Shown here: one piece after another, positions 32,372 to 45,356 of the stretch
Position numbering within the stretch: the stretch's first letter is position 1
Layout of the letters: every line of letters begins with the position of its first letter
Source of the DNA: Odontocerum albicorne
Lineage: Eukaryota > Arthropoda > Insecta > Trichoptera > Odontoceridae
DNA: 64,000 nt
Assembly: GCA_949825065.1 (NCBI GenBank)
Contig: OX463859.1
Location: 6,548,217-6,612,216, forward strand
Direction of reading: 5' to 3'
Position numbers and translations under genes: made by a program
Notes under the pieces: generated by a model
What the model was told of the DNA's origin: nothing
The model's database searches: none
What the model saw: only the letters and a program-made list of their open reading frames with translations

Positions 32372-33629
32372 CCGGAAAAGAATGTCGTTTTTTCAATGAA
32401 ACAATTTGGTGCATTTAATGTATTTATTTATTAAAACTTAGTTCAAAATATATTTGCCATCGTTTGATATAACCTCCTTCTACCTCTCAGTCAATTTTTT
32501 AATACCGCGTTCGTAAAATTCAGCTGGTTTCAATGCAAAATACTCAGATATGCCTTTTTTGACATCCTTATAATTTTTGTATTCTTTTCCGTTTAAAAAG
32601 TGTTGCATTGACCGGAACAAATGGTAATCTGATGGAGCAAGATCCGGTGAATATGGTGGGTGACGTACAGTTGTTACACCTAGGGCTTAATTTTTTCTTT
32701 CGTAATTTTCTGAGGTATGCGGTCGTGCATTATCGTGCTGTAAAAACACTTGTCCACAATTAGCCAGTGCAGGTCTTTTTTTTTTATTATTTCTGCATCT
32801 AAATGCTCTAGTTGATCACAATACACTTGGGCGTTAATTGTCTGTCCGGGTTTTAATGTTTCGAAATAAATTATTCTCTTGCAGTCCCACCAAACAGACA
32901 AAATAATTTTTTTTGCAGTGAACCCGGGCTAAGGGGTGGGTTTTGGTACCAGGCCCTTTGAAAGCCATTGTTTTTTGCGTCTTTGGTTTGTATACAAACC
33001 CGTTTTTCGTCACCAGTTACAATATGTTGTAGAAATGGAGTTTTGGTATTTAATTCCGAATACTCAGTGCACGCGTTTATACGCTCACCGAGATTCTCTT
33101 CACTTAATTCATGACGGATCCATTTTCCTTGTTTCCATGTCTTGCCGATTTTTTTTTATGCTCTAGCACGCTTGACCATGAACATCCGAGTTGCTCCGCG
33201 AGTTCTTGAATCGTTGAAGTTGGATTTTGCTGAATCAGCTCAGTTTAAACATCGCTATCCACTTTAACAGGTCGACCACTTACAGGGTTATTTTTTAGAT
33301 CAAAATTGCCGGATTTAAATTGTTTAAACCACCTCTGGCATTGACGAACATTCAAAATATCTCCCAGTTAATCACAAATATTTTTTAAAGCACATGTTGC
33401 ACTTTCTTTCTTCATGAAATGGTAAAGCATAATATTTCGAATAAATTCCTCATTCGGTACAAAGCTCACCATTGTGTATAGGGTTGTAAATGTTTTTGTT
33501 TAAAAGTCCTAATACACTCCAGGTATACGTAGTCAGAGAAACAACACAGAACACGTTGTAAAAGTTCGACTGCCGAAGCACAACTGACCACTCAAATGCG
33601 ATAACAAAAGAAACGACATTCTTATCCGG
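32372..33629 (-). mobile_element. mariner element inserted in the satellite
   Basis: Full-length by size (1258 bp). The ends CCGGAAAAGAATGTCG and CGACATTCTTATCCGG are inverted repeats flanked by TA (32370-32371, 33630-33631). It carries a decayed transposase on the minus strand. Satellite sequence resumes on both sides. It is single-copy in the array, so it was not included in any of the block amplifications. Confidence 0.95.
32430..33472 (-). pseudogene. mariner DD34D transposase, degenerate
   Basis: An ATG at 33472 opens 'MVSFVPNEEFIRNIMLYHFM'. Then come the HTH region ('RQCQRWFKQFKSGNFDLKNN', 'VSGRPV'), 'TIQELAEQLGCSWSSV', the first catalytic-domain block near 'SVWWDCKRIIYFETLKPGQT', 'FLQHDNARPHTS' with the second aspartate, and 'PPYSPDLAPSDYHLF' with the final aspartate. 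Length and order fit a complete mariner protein of about 345 residues. Multiple in-frame stops (for example after 'NICD' and 'VDSDV') and shifts make it inactive. Confidence 0.9.
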
Positions 33630-34699
33630 TACACGTAATATTACTTACAAATGTATGAGGTTTTTAACGTTTTATGTCCTAAGTATTTAACGTTTTATGT
33701 CAATGCGTTTTTCCTAAACTTTTGTCTTGATTCATTATAAGTCTAGCATGTTGCTACGAAAAATTGGTATTTTGTAAGTCAAAAGTAATAAAATTGTTTT
33801 TTTACTTGGAAATATTGACGCAAAATATTGAAATTTGGCAAAATTGGACGTTTGGGACAAAAACTGTGGGAACACGTGGAACAAACAATAATTCTGTGAT
33901 GATTTTGTACATATATTCGTAACCTTGTTCGTCAATGGCAGTTTTTTGAGTAAAAAGTGTGAAATTTCCATATATTATTAACAAATGTATGAGGTTTTTA
34001 ACGTTTTATGTCCTAATTTTTTAACGTTTTATGTCAATGCGTTTCTACGACACTTTTGTCTTGATTCATTATAATTCAAGCATGTTTGTACGAAAAATTG
34101 GTATTTTGTAAGTCAAAAGTAATAAAATTGATTTTTCACTTGGAAATATTGCAGCAAAAAACTGAAATTTGCCAAAATTGGATGTTTGGGACAAAAAATG
34201 TGGAACTAACAATAATTCTGTGATAATTTTGGACATATATTCGTAACCTTGGTCGTCAATAGCAGTTTTTTGAGTAAAAAGTATGAAATTTCCATGTATT
34301 ACTAAAAAATGTATGACGTTTTTAACGTTTGAAATATCCATATATTACTAACAAATGTATGAGGTTTAAACGTTTTATGTCGTAAATCAACGTCAATGCG
34401 TTTCTGCTACACTTTTGTCTTAGTTCATTATAATTCAAGCATGTTTGTACGAAAAATTGGTATTTTGTAAGTCAAAAGTAATAAAATTGATTTTTTACTT
34501 GGAAATATTGCCGCAAAATACTGAAATTTGGCAAAATTGGACTTTTGGGACCAAAAATTTGGAAACACGTGGAACAAACAATAATTCTGTGTTGATTTTG
34601 TACATATATTCGTAACCTTGGTCGTCAATGGCAGTTTTTTGAGTAAAAAGTGTGAAATTTCCATATATTACTAACAAATGTATGAGGTTTAAACTTTTT

Positions 34700-36735
34700 A
34701 TGTCCTAAATCAACATCAATGCGTTTCTACTACACTTTTGTATTGATTCATTTTAAATCAAGCATGTTGTACGAAAAATTGATATTTTGTAAATCAAAAG
34801 TAATAAAATTGATTTTTCACTTGGAAATATTGCAGCAAAAAACTGAAATTTGCCAAAATTGGATGTTTGGGACAAAAAATGTGGAACTAACAATAATTCT
34901 GTGATAATTTTGGACATATATTCGTAACCTTGGTCGTCAATGGCAGTTTTTTGAGTAAAAAGTATGAAATTTCCATGTATTACTAAAAAATATATGACGT
35001 TTTTAACGTTTGAAATATCCATATATTACTAACAAATGTATGAGGTTTAAACGTTTTATGTCGTAAATCAACGTCAATGCGTTTCTTCTACACTTTTGTC
35101 TTAGTTCATTATAATTGAAGCATGTTTGTACGAAAAATTGGTATTTTGTAAGTCAAAAGTAATAAAATTGATTTTTTACTTGGAAATATTGCTGCAAAAT
35201 ACTGAAATTTGGCAAAATTGGACTTTGGGACAAAAAATGTGGAAACACGTGGAACAAACAAAAATTCTGTGATGATTTTGTACATATATTCGTGACCTTG
35301 GTCATCAATGGCAGTTTTTTGAGTAAAAAGTATGAAACTTCCATGTATTACTAAAAAATGTATGAGGTTTTTAACGTTTTATGTCCTAATTTTTTAACGT
35401 TTTATGTCAATGCGTTTCTACGACACTTTTGTCTTGATTCATTATAATTCAAGCATGTTTGTACGAAAAATTGGTATTTTGTTAGTCAAAAGTAATTAAA
35501 TTGATTTTTTACTTGGAAATATTGCAGCAAAAAACTGAAATTTGTCAAAATTGGACTTTTGGGACCAAAAATTTGGAAACACGTGGAACAAACAATAATT
35601 CTGTGATGATTTTGTACATATATTCGTAACCTTCGTTGGTCGTCAATGGCAGTTTTTTGAGTAAAAAGTGTGAAATTTCCATATATTACTAACAAATGTA
35701 TGAGGTTTAAACTTTTTATGTCCTAAATCAACATCAATGCGTTTCTACTACACTTTTGTATTGATTCATTTTAAATCAAGCATGTTGTACGAAAAATTGA
35801 TATTTTGTAAGTCAAAAGTAATAAAATTGATTTTTCACTTGGAAATATTGCAGCAAAAAACTGAAATTTGCCAAAATTGGATGTTTGGGACAAAAAATGT
35901 GGAACTAACAATAATTCTGTGATAATTTTGGACATATATTCGTACCCTTGGTCGTCAATGGCAGTTTTTTGAGTAAAAAGTATGAAATTTCCATGTATTA
36001 CTGAAAAATGTATGAGGTTTTTAACGTTTGAAATATCCATATATTACTAACAAATGTATGAGGTTTAAACGTTTTATGTCGTAAATCAACGTCAATGCGT
36101 TTCTGCTACACTTTTGTCTTAGTTCATTATAATTCAAGCATGTTTGTACGAAAAATTGGTATTTTGTAAGTCAAAAGTAATAAAATTGATTTTTTACTTG
36201 GAAATATTGCCGCAAAATACTGAAATTTGGCAAAATTGTACTTTGGGACAAAAAATGTGGAAACACGTGGAACAAACAAAAATTCTGTGATGATTTTGTA
36301 CATATATTCGTGACCTTGGTCATCAATGGCAGTTTTTTGAGTAAAAAGTATGAAACTTCCATGTATTACTAAAAAATGTATAAGGTTTTTAACGTTTTAT
36401 GTCCTAATTTTTTAACGTTTTATGTCAATGCGTTTCTACGACACTTTTGTCTTGATTCATTATAATTCAAGCATTACTACTATTACAACTACATAACTAT
36501 TACTAAAAAATGTATGAGGTTTTTAACGTTTGAAATATCCATATATTACTAACAAATGTATGAGGTTTAAACGTTTTATGTCGTAAATCAACGTCAATGC
36601 GTTTCTGCTACACTTTTGTCTTAATTCATTATAATTCAAGCATGTTTGTACGAAAAATTGGTATTTTGTTAGTCAAAAGTAATAAAAATTGATTTTTTAC
36701 TTGGAAATATTGATATTGGGCAAAATTGGACGTTT
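34700..36735. repeat. 1018-bp higher-order repeat, two tandem copies
   Basis: Landmarks at 34719, 34753 and 35153 recur at 35737, 35771 and 36171, an offset of exactly 1018 bp. The unit contains three monomers of types that appear again inside the 3301-bp repeat. The second copy decays after about 36470, where 'ttactactattacaactac' interrupts it. Confidence 0.8.
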
Positions 36736-37859
36736 GGGACCAAAAATGTGTAAACACGTGGAACAAACCATAATTCTGTGATGATTTTGTACATATATTC
36801 GTCGTAACCTTGGTTGTCAAAAGTAATAAAATTAATTTTTTACTTGGAAATATTGCTGCAAAATACTGAAATTTGTCAAAATTGGACTTTTGGGACAAAA
36901 AATGTAGAAACACGTGGAACAAACAATAATTCTGTGATGGTTTTGTACATATATTCGTAACCTTGGTCGTCAAAAGTAATAAAATAAATTTTTTACTTGG
37001 AAATATTGCTGCAAAGTACTGAAATTTGTCAAAATTGGACTTTTGGGACAAAAAATTTGGAAACACGTGGAACAAACAATAATTCTGTGATAATTTTGTA
37101 CATATATTCGTAACCTTGGTCGTCAATGGCAGTTTTTTGAGTAAAAAGTGTGAAATTTTCATATATAACTAACAAATGTATGAGGTTTAAACTTTTTATG
37201 TCCTAAATCAACGTCAATGCGTTTCTACTACACTTTTGTATTGATTCATTTAAAATCAAGCATGTTGTACGAAAAATTGGTATTTTGTAAGTCAAAAGTA
37301 ATAAAATTGATTTTTCACTTGGAAATATTGCAGCAAAAAACTGAAATTTGCCAAAATTGGATGTTTGGGACAATAAATGTGGAACTAACAATAATTCTGT
37401 GATAATTTTGGACATATATTAACCTTGGTCGTCAATGGCAGTTTTTTGAGTAAAAAGTATGAAATTTCCATGTATTACTAAAAAATGTATGAGGTTTTTA
37501 ACGTTTGAAATATCCATATATTACTAACAAATGTATGAGGTTTAAACGTTTTATGTCGTAAATCAACGTCAATGCGTTTCTGCTACACTTTTTTGTATTA
37601 GTTCATTATAATTCAAGCATGTTTGTACGAAAAATTGGTATTTTGTAAGCCAAAAGTAATAAAATTGATTTTTTTCTTGGAAATATTGCCGCAAAATACT
37701 GAAATTTGGCAAAATTGGACTATGGGACAAAAAATGTGGAAACACGTGGAACAAACCAAAATTCTGTGATGATTTTGTACATATATTCGTAACCTTCGTC
37801 ATCAATGGCAGTTTTTTGAGTAAAAAGTATGAAACTTCCATGTATTACTAAAAAATGTA

Positions 37860-40800
37860 TGAGGTTTTTAACGTTTGAAATATCCATATATTACTAACAA
37901 ATGTATGAGGTTTAAACGTTTTATGTCGTAAATCAACGTCAATGCGTTTCTGCTACACTTTTTTGTATTAGTTCATTATAATTCAAGCATGTTTGTACGA
38001 AAAATTGGTATTTTGTAAGCCAAAAGTAATAAAATTGATTTTTTTCTTGGAAATATTGCCGCAAAATACTGAAATTTGGCAAAATTGGACTTTGGGACAA
38101 AAAATGTGGAAACACGTGGAACAAACCAAAATTCTGTGATGATTTTGTACATATATTCGTAACCTTGGTCGTCAATGGCAGTTTTTTGAGTAAAAAGTGT
38201 GAAATTTCCATATATTACTAACAAATGTATGAGGTTTAAACTTTTAATGTCCTAAATCAACGTCAATGCGTTTCTACGACACTTTTGTCTTGATTCATTT
38301 TAAATCAAGCATGTTTGTACGAAAAATTGGTATTTTGTTAGTCAAAAGTAATAAAATTGATTTTTTACTTGGAAATATTGATATTGGGCAAAATTGGACG
38401 TTTGGGACAAAAAATGTGAAAACGCGTGGAACAAACCATAATTCTGTGATGATTTTGTACATATATTCGTCGTAACCTTGGTCGTAAAAAGTAATAAAAT
38501 TAATTTTTTACTTGGAAATATTGGTGCAAAATACTGAAATTGGTCAAAATTGGACTTTTGGGACAAAAAATGTGGAAACACGTGGAACAAACAATAATTC
38601 TGTGATGATTTTGTACATATATTCGTAACCTTGGTCGTCAATGGCAGTTTTTTGAGTAAAAAGTGTGAAATTTCCATATATTACTAACAAATGTATAAGG
38701 TTTAAACTTTTTATGTCCTAAATCAACGTCAATGCGTTTCTACTACACTTTTGTATTGATTCATTTTAAATCAAGCATGTTGTACGAAAAATTGGTATTT
38801 TGTAAGTCAAAAGTAATAAAATTGATTTTTCACTTGGAAATATTGCAGAAAAAAACTAAAATTTGCCAAAATTGGATATTTGGGACAAAAAATGTGGAAC
38901 TAACAATAATTCTGTGATAATTTTGGACATATATTCGTACCCTTGGTCGTCAATGGCAGTTTTTTGAGTAAAAAGTATGAAATTTCCATGTATTACTAAA
39001 AAATGTATGAGGTTTTTAACGTTTGAAATATCCATATATTACTAACAAATGTATGAGGTTTAAACGTTTTATGTCGTAAATCAACGTTAATGCGTTTCTG
39101 CTACACTTTTGTCTTAATTCATTATAATTCAAGCATGTTTGTACGAAAAATTGGTATTTTGTTAGTCAAAAGTAATAAAAATTGATTTTTTACTTGGAAA
39201 TATTGATATTGGGCAAAATTGGACGTTTGGGACAAAAAATGTGTAAACACGTGGAAAAAAACCATAATTCTGTGATGATTTTGTACATATATTCGTCGTA
39301 ACCTTGGTTGTCAAAAGTAATAAAATTAATTTTTTACTTGGAAATATTGCTGCAAAATACTGAAATTTGTCAAAATTGGACTTTTGGGACAAAAAATGTA
39401 GAAACACGTGGAACAAACAATAATTCTGTGATAGTTTTGTACATATATTCGTAACCTTGGTCGTCAAAAGTAATAAAATAAATTTTTTACTTGGAAATAT
39501 TGCTGCAAAATACTGAAATTTGTCAAAATTGGACTTTTGGGACAAAAAATTTGGAAACACGGTGAACAAACAATAATTCTGTGATAATTTTGTACATATA
39601 TTCGTAACCTTGGTCGTCAATGGCAGTTTTTTGAGTAAAAAGTGTGAAATTTCCATACATAACTAACAAATGTATGAGGTTTAAACTTTTTATGTCCTAA
39701 ATCAACGTCAATGCGTTTCTACTACACTTTTGTATTGATTCATTTTAAATCAAGCATGTTGTACGAAAAATTGATATTTTGTAAGTCAAAAGTAATAAAA
39801 TTGATTTTTCACTTGGAAATATTGCAGCAAAAAACTGAAATTTGCCAAAATTGGATGTTTGGGACAAAAAATGTGGAACTAACAATAATTCTGTGATAAT
39901 TTTGGACATATATTCGTAACCTTGGTCGTCAATGGCAGTTTTTTGAGTAAAAAGTATGAAATTTCCATGTATTACTAAAAAATGTATGAGGTTTTTAACG
40001 TTTGAAATATCCATATATTACTAACAAATGTATGAGGTTTAAACGTTTTATGTCGTAAATCAACATCAATGCGTTTCTGCTACACTTTTTTGTATTAGTT
40101 CATTATAATTCAAGCATGTTTGTATGAAAAATTGGTATTTTGTAAGCCAAAAGTAATAAAATTGATTTTTTACTTGGAAATATTGCCGCAAAATACTGAA
40201 ATTTGGCAAAATTGGACTTTGGGACAAAAAATGTGGAAACACGTGGAACAAACCAAAATTCTGTGATGATTTTGTACATATATTCCGTAACCTTGGTCAT
40301 CAATGGCAGTTTTTTGAGTAAAAAGTATGAAACTTCCATGTATTACTAAAAAATGTATGAGGTTTTTAACGTTTTATGTCCTAATTTTTTAACGTTTTAT
40401 GTCAATGCGTTTCTACGACACTTTTGTCTTAATTCATTATAATTCAAGCATGTTTGTACGAAAAATTGGTATTTTGTTAGTCAAAAGTAATAAAATAGAT
40501 TTTTTACTTGGAAATATTTGATATTGGGCAAAATTTGACGTTTGGGACAAAAAATGTGAAAACGCTTGGAACAAACCATAATTCTGTGATGATTTTGTAC
40601 ATATATTCGTCGTAACCTTGGTCGTCAAAAGTGATAAAATTAATTTTTTACTTGGAAATATTTGTGCAAAATACTGAAATTGGTCAAAATTGGACTTTTG
40701 GGACAAAAAATGTGGAAACACGTGGAACAAACAATAATTCTGTGATGATTTTGTACATATATTCGTAACCTTGGTCGTCAATGGCAGTTTTTTGAGTAAA

Positions 40801-43800
40801 AAGTGTGAAATTTCCATATATTACTAACAAATGTATGAGGTTTAAACTTTTTATGTCCTAAATCAACATCAATGCGTTTCTACTACACTTTTGTATTGAT
40901 TCATTTTAAATCAAGCATGTTGTACGAAAAATTGGTATTTTGTAAGTCCAAAAGTAATAAAATTGATTTTTCACTTGGAAATATTGCAGCAAAAAACTGA
41001 AATTTGCCAAAATTGGATGTTTGGGACAAAAAATGTGGAAACGTGTGGAACTAACAATAATTCTGTGATAATTTTGGACATATATTCGCGTAACCTTGGT
41101 CGTCAATGGCAGTTTTTTGAGTAAAAAGTATGAAATTTCCATGTATTACTAAAAAATGTATGAGGTTTTTAACGTTTGAAATATCCATATATTACTAACA
41201 AATGTATGAGGTTTAAACGTTTTATGTCGTAAATCAACGTCAATGCGTTTCTGCTACACTTTTTTGTATTAGTTCATTATAATTCAAGCATGTTTGTACG
41301 AAAAATTGGTATTTTGTAAGCCAAAAGTAATAAAATTGATTTTTTTCTTGGAAATATTGCCGCAAAATACTGAAATTTGGCAAAATTGGACTTTGGGACA
41401 AAAAATGTGGAAACACGTGGAACAAACCAAAATTCTGTGATGATTTTGTACATATATTCGTAACCTTGGTCGTCAATGGCAGTTTTTTGAGTAAAAAGTG
41501 TGAAATTTCCATATATTACTAACAAATGTATGAGGTTTAAACTTTTAATGTCCTAAATCAACGTCAATGCGTTTCTACGACACTTTTGTCTTGATTCATT
41601 TTAAATCAAGCATGTTTGTACGAAAAATTGGTATTTTGTTAGTCAAAAGTAATAAAATTGATTTTTTACTTGGAAATATTGATATTGGGCAAAATTGGAC
41701 GTTTGGGACAAAAAATGTGAAAACGCGTGGAACAAACCATAATTCTGTGATGATTTTGTACATATATTCGTCGTAACCTTGGTCGTAAAAAGTAATAAAA
41801 TTAATTTTTTACTTGGAAATATTGGTGCAAAATACTGAAATTGGTCAAAATTGGACTTTTGGGACAAAAAATGTGGAAACACGTGGAACAAACAATAATT
41901 CTGTGATGATTTTGTACATATATTCGTAACCTTGGTCGTCAATGGCAGTTTTTTGAGTAAAAAGTGTGAAATTTCCATATATTACTAACAAATGTATAAG
42001 GTTTAAACTTTTTATGTCCTAAATCAACGTCAATGCGTTTCTACTACACTTTTGTATTGATTCATTTTAAATCAAGCATGTTGTACGAAAAATTGGTATT
42101 TTGTAAGTCAAAAGTAATAAAATTGATTTTTCACTTGGAAATATTGCAGCAAAAAACTAAAATTTGCCAAAATTGGATATTTGGGACAAAAAATGTGGAA
42201 CTAACAATAATTCTGTGATAATTTTGGACATATATTCGTACCCTTGGTCGTCAATGGCAGTTTTTTGAGTAAAAAGTATGAAATTTCCATGTATTACTAA
42301 AAAATGTATGAGGTTTTTAACGTTTGAAATATCCATATATTACTAACAAATGTATGAGGTTTAAACGTTTTATGTCGTAAATCAACGTTAATGCGTTTCT
42401 GCTACACTTTTGTCTTAATTCATTATAATTCAAGCATGTTTGTACGAAAAATTGGTATTTTGTTAGTCAAAAGTAATAAAAATTGATTTTTTACTTGGAA
42501 ATATTGATATTGGGCAAAATTGGACGTTTGGGACAAAAAATGTGTAAACACGTGGAAAAAACCATAATTCTGTGATGATTTTGTACATATATTCGTCGTA
42601 ACCTTGGTTGTCAAAAGTAATAAAATTAATTTTTTACTTGGAAATATTGCTGCAAAATACTGAAATTTGTCAAAATTGGACTTTTGGGACAAAAAATGTA
42701 GAAACACGTGGAACAAACAATAATTCTGTGATAGTTTTGTACATATATTCGTAACCTTGGTCGTCAAAAGTAATAAAATAAATTTTTTACTTGGAAATAT
42801 TGCTGCAAAATACTGAAATTTGTCAAAATTGGACTTTTGGGACAAAAAATTTGGAAACACGGTGAACAAACAATAATTCTGTGATAATTTTGTACATATA
42901 TTCCGTAACCTTGGTCGTCAATGGCAGTTTTTTGAGTAAAAAGTGTGAAATTTCCATATATAACTAACAAATGTATGAGGTTTAAACTTTTTATGTCCTA
43001 AATCAACGTCAATGCGTTTCTACTACACTTTTGTATTGATTCATTTTAAATCAAGCATGTTGTACGAAAAATTGATATTTTGTAAGTCAAAAGTAATAAA
43101 ATTGATTTTTCACTTGGAAATATTGCAGCAAAAAACTGAAATTTGCCAAAATTGGATGTTTGGGACAAAAAATGTGGAACTAACAATAATTCTGTGATAA
43201 TTTTGGACATATATTCGTAACCTTGGTCGTCAATGGCAGTTTTTTGAGTAAAAAGTATGAAATTTCCATGTATTACTAAAAAATGTATGAGGTTTTTAAC
43301 GTTTGAAATATCCATATATTACTAACAAATGTATGAGGTTTAAACGTTTTATGTCGTAAATCAACATCAATGCGTTTCTGCTACACTTTTTTGTATTAGT
43401 TCATTATAATTCAAGCATGTTTGTATGAAAAATTGGTATTTTGTAAGCCAAAAGTAATAAAATTGATTTTTTACTTGGAAATATTGCCGCAAAATACTGA
43501 AATTTGGCAAAATTGGACTTTGGGACAAAAAATGTGGAAACACGTGGAACAAACCAAAATTCTGTGATGATTTTGTACATATATTCCGTAACCTTGGTCA
43601 TCAATGGCAGTTTTTTGAGTAAAAAGTATGAAACTTCCATGTATTACTAAAAAATGTATGAGGTTTTTAACGTTTTATGTCCTAATTTTTTAACGTTTTA
43701 TGTCAATGCGTTTCTACGACACTTTTGTCTTAATTCATTATAATTCAAGCATGTTTGTACGAAAAATTGGTATTTTGTTAGTCAAAAGTAATAAAATAGA

Positions 43801-44461
43801 TTTTTTACTTGGAAATATTTGATATTGGGCAAAATTTGACGTTTGGGACAAAAAATGTGAAAACGCTTGGAACAAACCATAATTCTGTGATGATTTTGTA
43901 CATATATTCGTCGTAACCTTGGTCGTCAAAAGTGATAAAATTAATTTTTTACTTGGAAATATTTGTGCAAAATACTGAAATTGGTCAAAATTGGACTTTT
44001 GGGACAAAAAATGTGGAAACACGTGGAACAAACAATAATTCTGTGATGATTTTGTACATATATTCGTAACCTTGGTCGTCAATGGCAGTTTTTTGAGTAA
44101 AAAGTGTGAAATTTCCATATATTACTAACAAATGTATGAGGTTTAAACTTTTTATGTCCTAAATCAACATCAATGCGTTTCTACTACACTTTTGTATTGA
44201 TTCATTTTAAATCAAGCATGTTGTACGAAAAATTGGTATTTTGTAAGTCCAAAAGTAATAAAATTGATTTTTCACTTGGAAATATTGCAGCAAAAAACTG
44301 AAATTTGCCAAAATTGGATGTTTGGGACAAAAAATGTGGAAACATGTGGAACTAACAATAATTCTGTGATAATTTTGGACATATATTCGCGTAACCTTGG
44401 TCGTCAATGGCAGTTTTTTGAGTAAAAAGTATGAAATTTCCATGTATTACTAAAAAATGTA
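37860..44461. repeat. 3301-bp higher-order repeat, two near-identical tandem copies
   Basis: More than ten landmarks from 37939 to 41142 recur with a constant offset of 3301 bp (for example 38266/41567, 39711/43012, 40906/44207). Differences are a handful of substitutions and two one-base indels that cancel. Each copy contains about ten monomers, including the shortened GTCAA-type ones. This is the youngest large event in the array. An assembly artefact must be excluded. Confidence 0.9.
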
Positions 44462-45356
44462 TGAGGTTTTTAACGTTTGAAATATCCATATATTACTAAC
44501 AAATGTATGAGGTTTAAATGTTTTATGTCGTAAATCAACGTCAATGCGTTTCTGCTACACTTTTGTCTAATTTCATTATAATTCAAGCATGTTTGTACGA
44601 AAAATTGGTATTTTGTAAGTCAAAAGTAATAAAATTGATTTTTTACTTGGAAATATTGCCGCAAAATACTGAAATTTGGCAAAATTGGACTTTGGGACAA
44701 AAAATGTGGAGACACGTGGAACAAACCAAAATTCTGTGATGATTTTGTACATATATTCGTAACCTTGGTCATCAATGGCAGTTTTTTGAGTAAAAAGTAT
44801 GAAACTTCCATGTATTACTAAAAAATGTATGATGTTTTTAACGTTTTATGTCCTAATGTTTTAACGTTTTATGTCAATGCGTTTCTACGACACTTTTGTC
44901 TTGATTCATTATAATTCAAGCATGTTTGTACGAAAAATTGGTATTTTGTTAGTCAAAAGTAATAAAAATTGATTTTTTACTTGGAAATATTGATATTGGG
45001 CAAAATTGGACGTTTGGGACAAAAAATGTGGAAACACTTGGAACAAACCATAATTCTGTGATGATTTTGTACATATATTCGTCGTAACCTTGGTTGTCAA
45101 AAGTAATAAAATTAATTTTTTACTTGGAAATATTGCTGCAAAATACTGAAATTTGTCAAAATTGGACTTTTGGGACAAAAAATGTGGAAACACGTGGAAC
45201 AAACAATAATTCTGTGATGATTTTGTACATATATTCGTAACCTTGGTCGTCAATGGCAGTTTTTTGAGTAAAAAAAGTGAAATTTCCATATATTACTAAC
45301 AAATGTATGAGGTTTAAACGTTTTATGTCCTAAATCAACGTCAATGCGTTTCTACA

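Larger units (their letters stand above)
27027..45354. repeat. Satellite array, about fifty monomers of roughly 300-340 bp
   Basis: Each monomer carries, in order, 'attttgtaagtcaaaagtaa', 'cttggaaatattg', 'caaaattggacgtttgggac', 'cacgtggaacaaacaataat', 'ttttgtacatatattcgtaa', 'ccttggtcgtcaatggcag', 'gtgaaatttccatatattac', 'aaatgtatgaggttt' and 'gcgtttctac'. Length varies by internal indels. The recurrent frames of 60-177 codons on both strands are artefacts of repetition and low complexity: they change length freely and match no family. The array occurs only between the two hAT relics and is broken once by a mariner. Larger repeat periods overlie it. Confidence 0.95.

Noticed and set aside
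27027..45354. Dozens of recurrent 60-177 codon frames on both strands
   Set aside because: They are the same satellite monomer translated repeatedly, vary in length with each indel, are extremely Phe/Lys/Leu/Ile-rich and match no family.
27027..45354. Possible CENP-B box in the satellite (ATTCGTAACCTTGGTCG)
   Set aside because: It begins with TTCG but lacks the required central A and the CGGG end of the CENP-B box. I see no basis for a centromere call.
27027..45354. CRISPR-like array of spaced repeats
   Set aside because: Units of about 300 bp are continuous tandem copies without unique spacers, in an animal genome.
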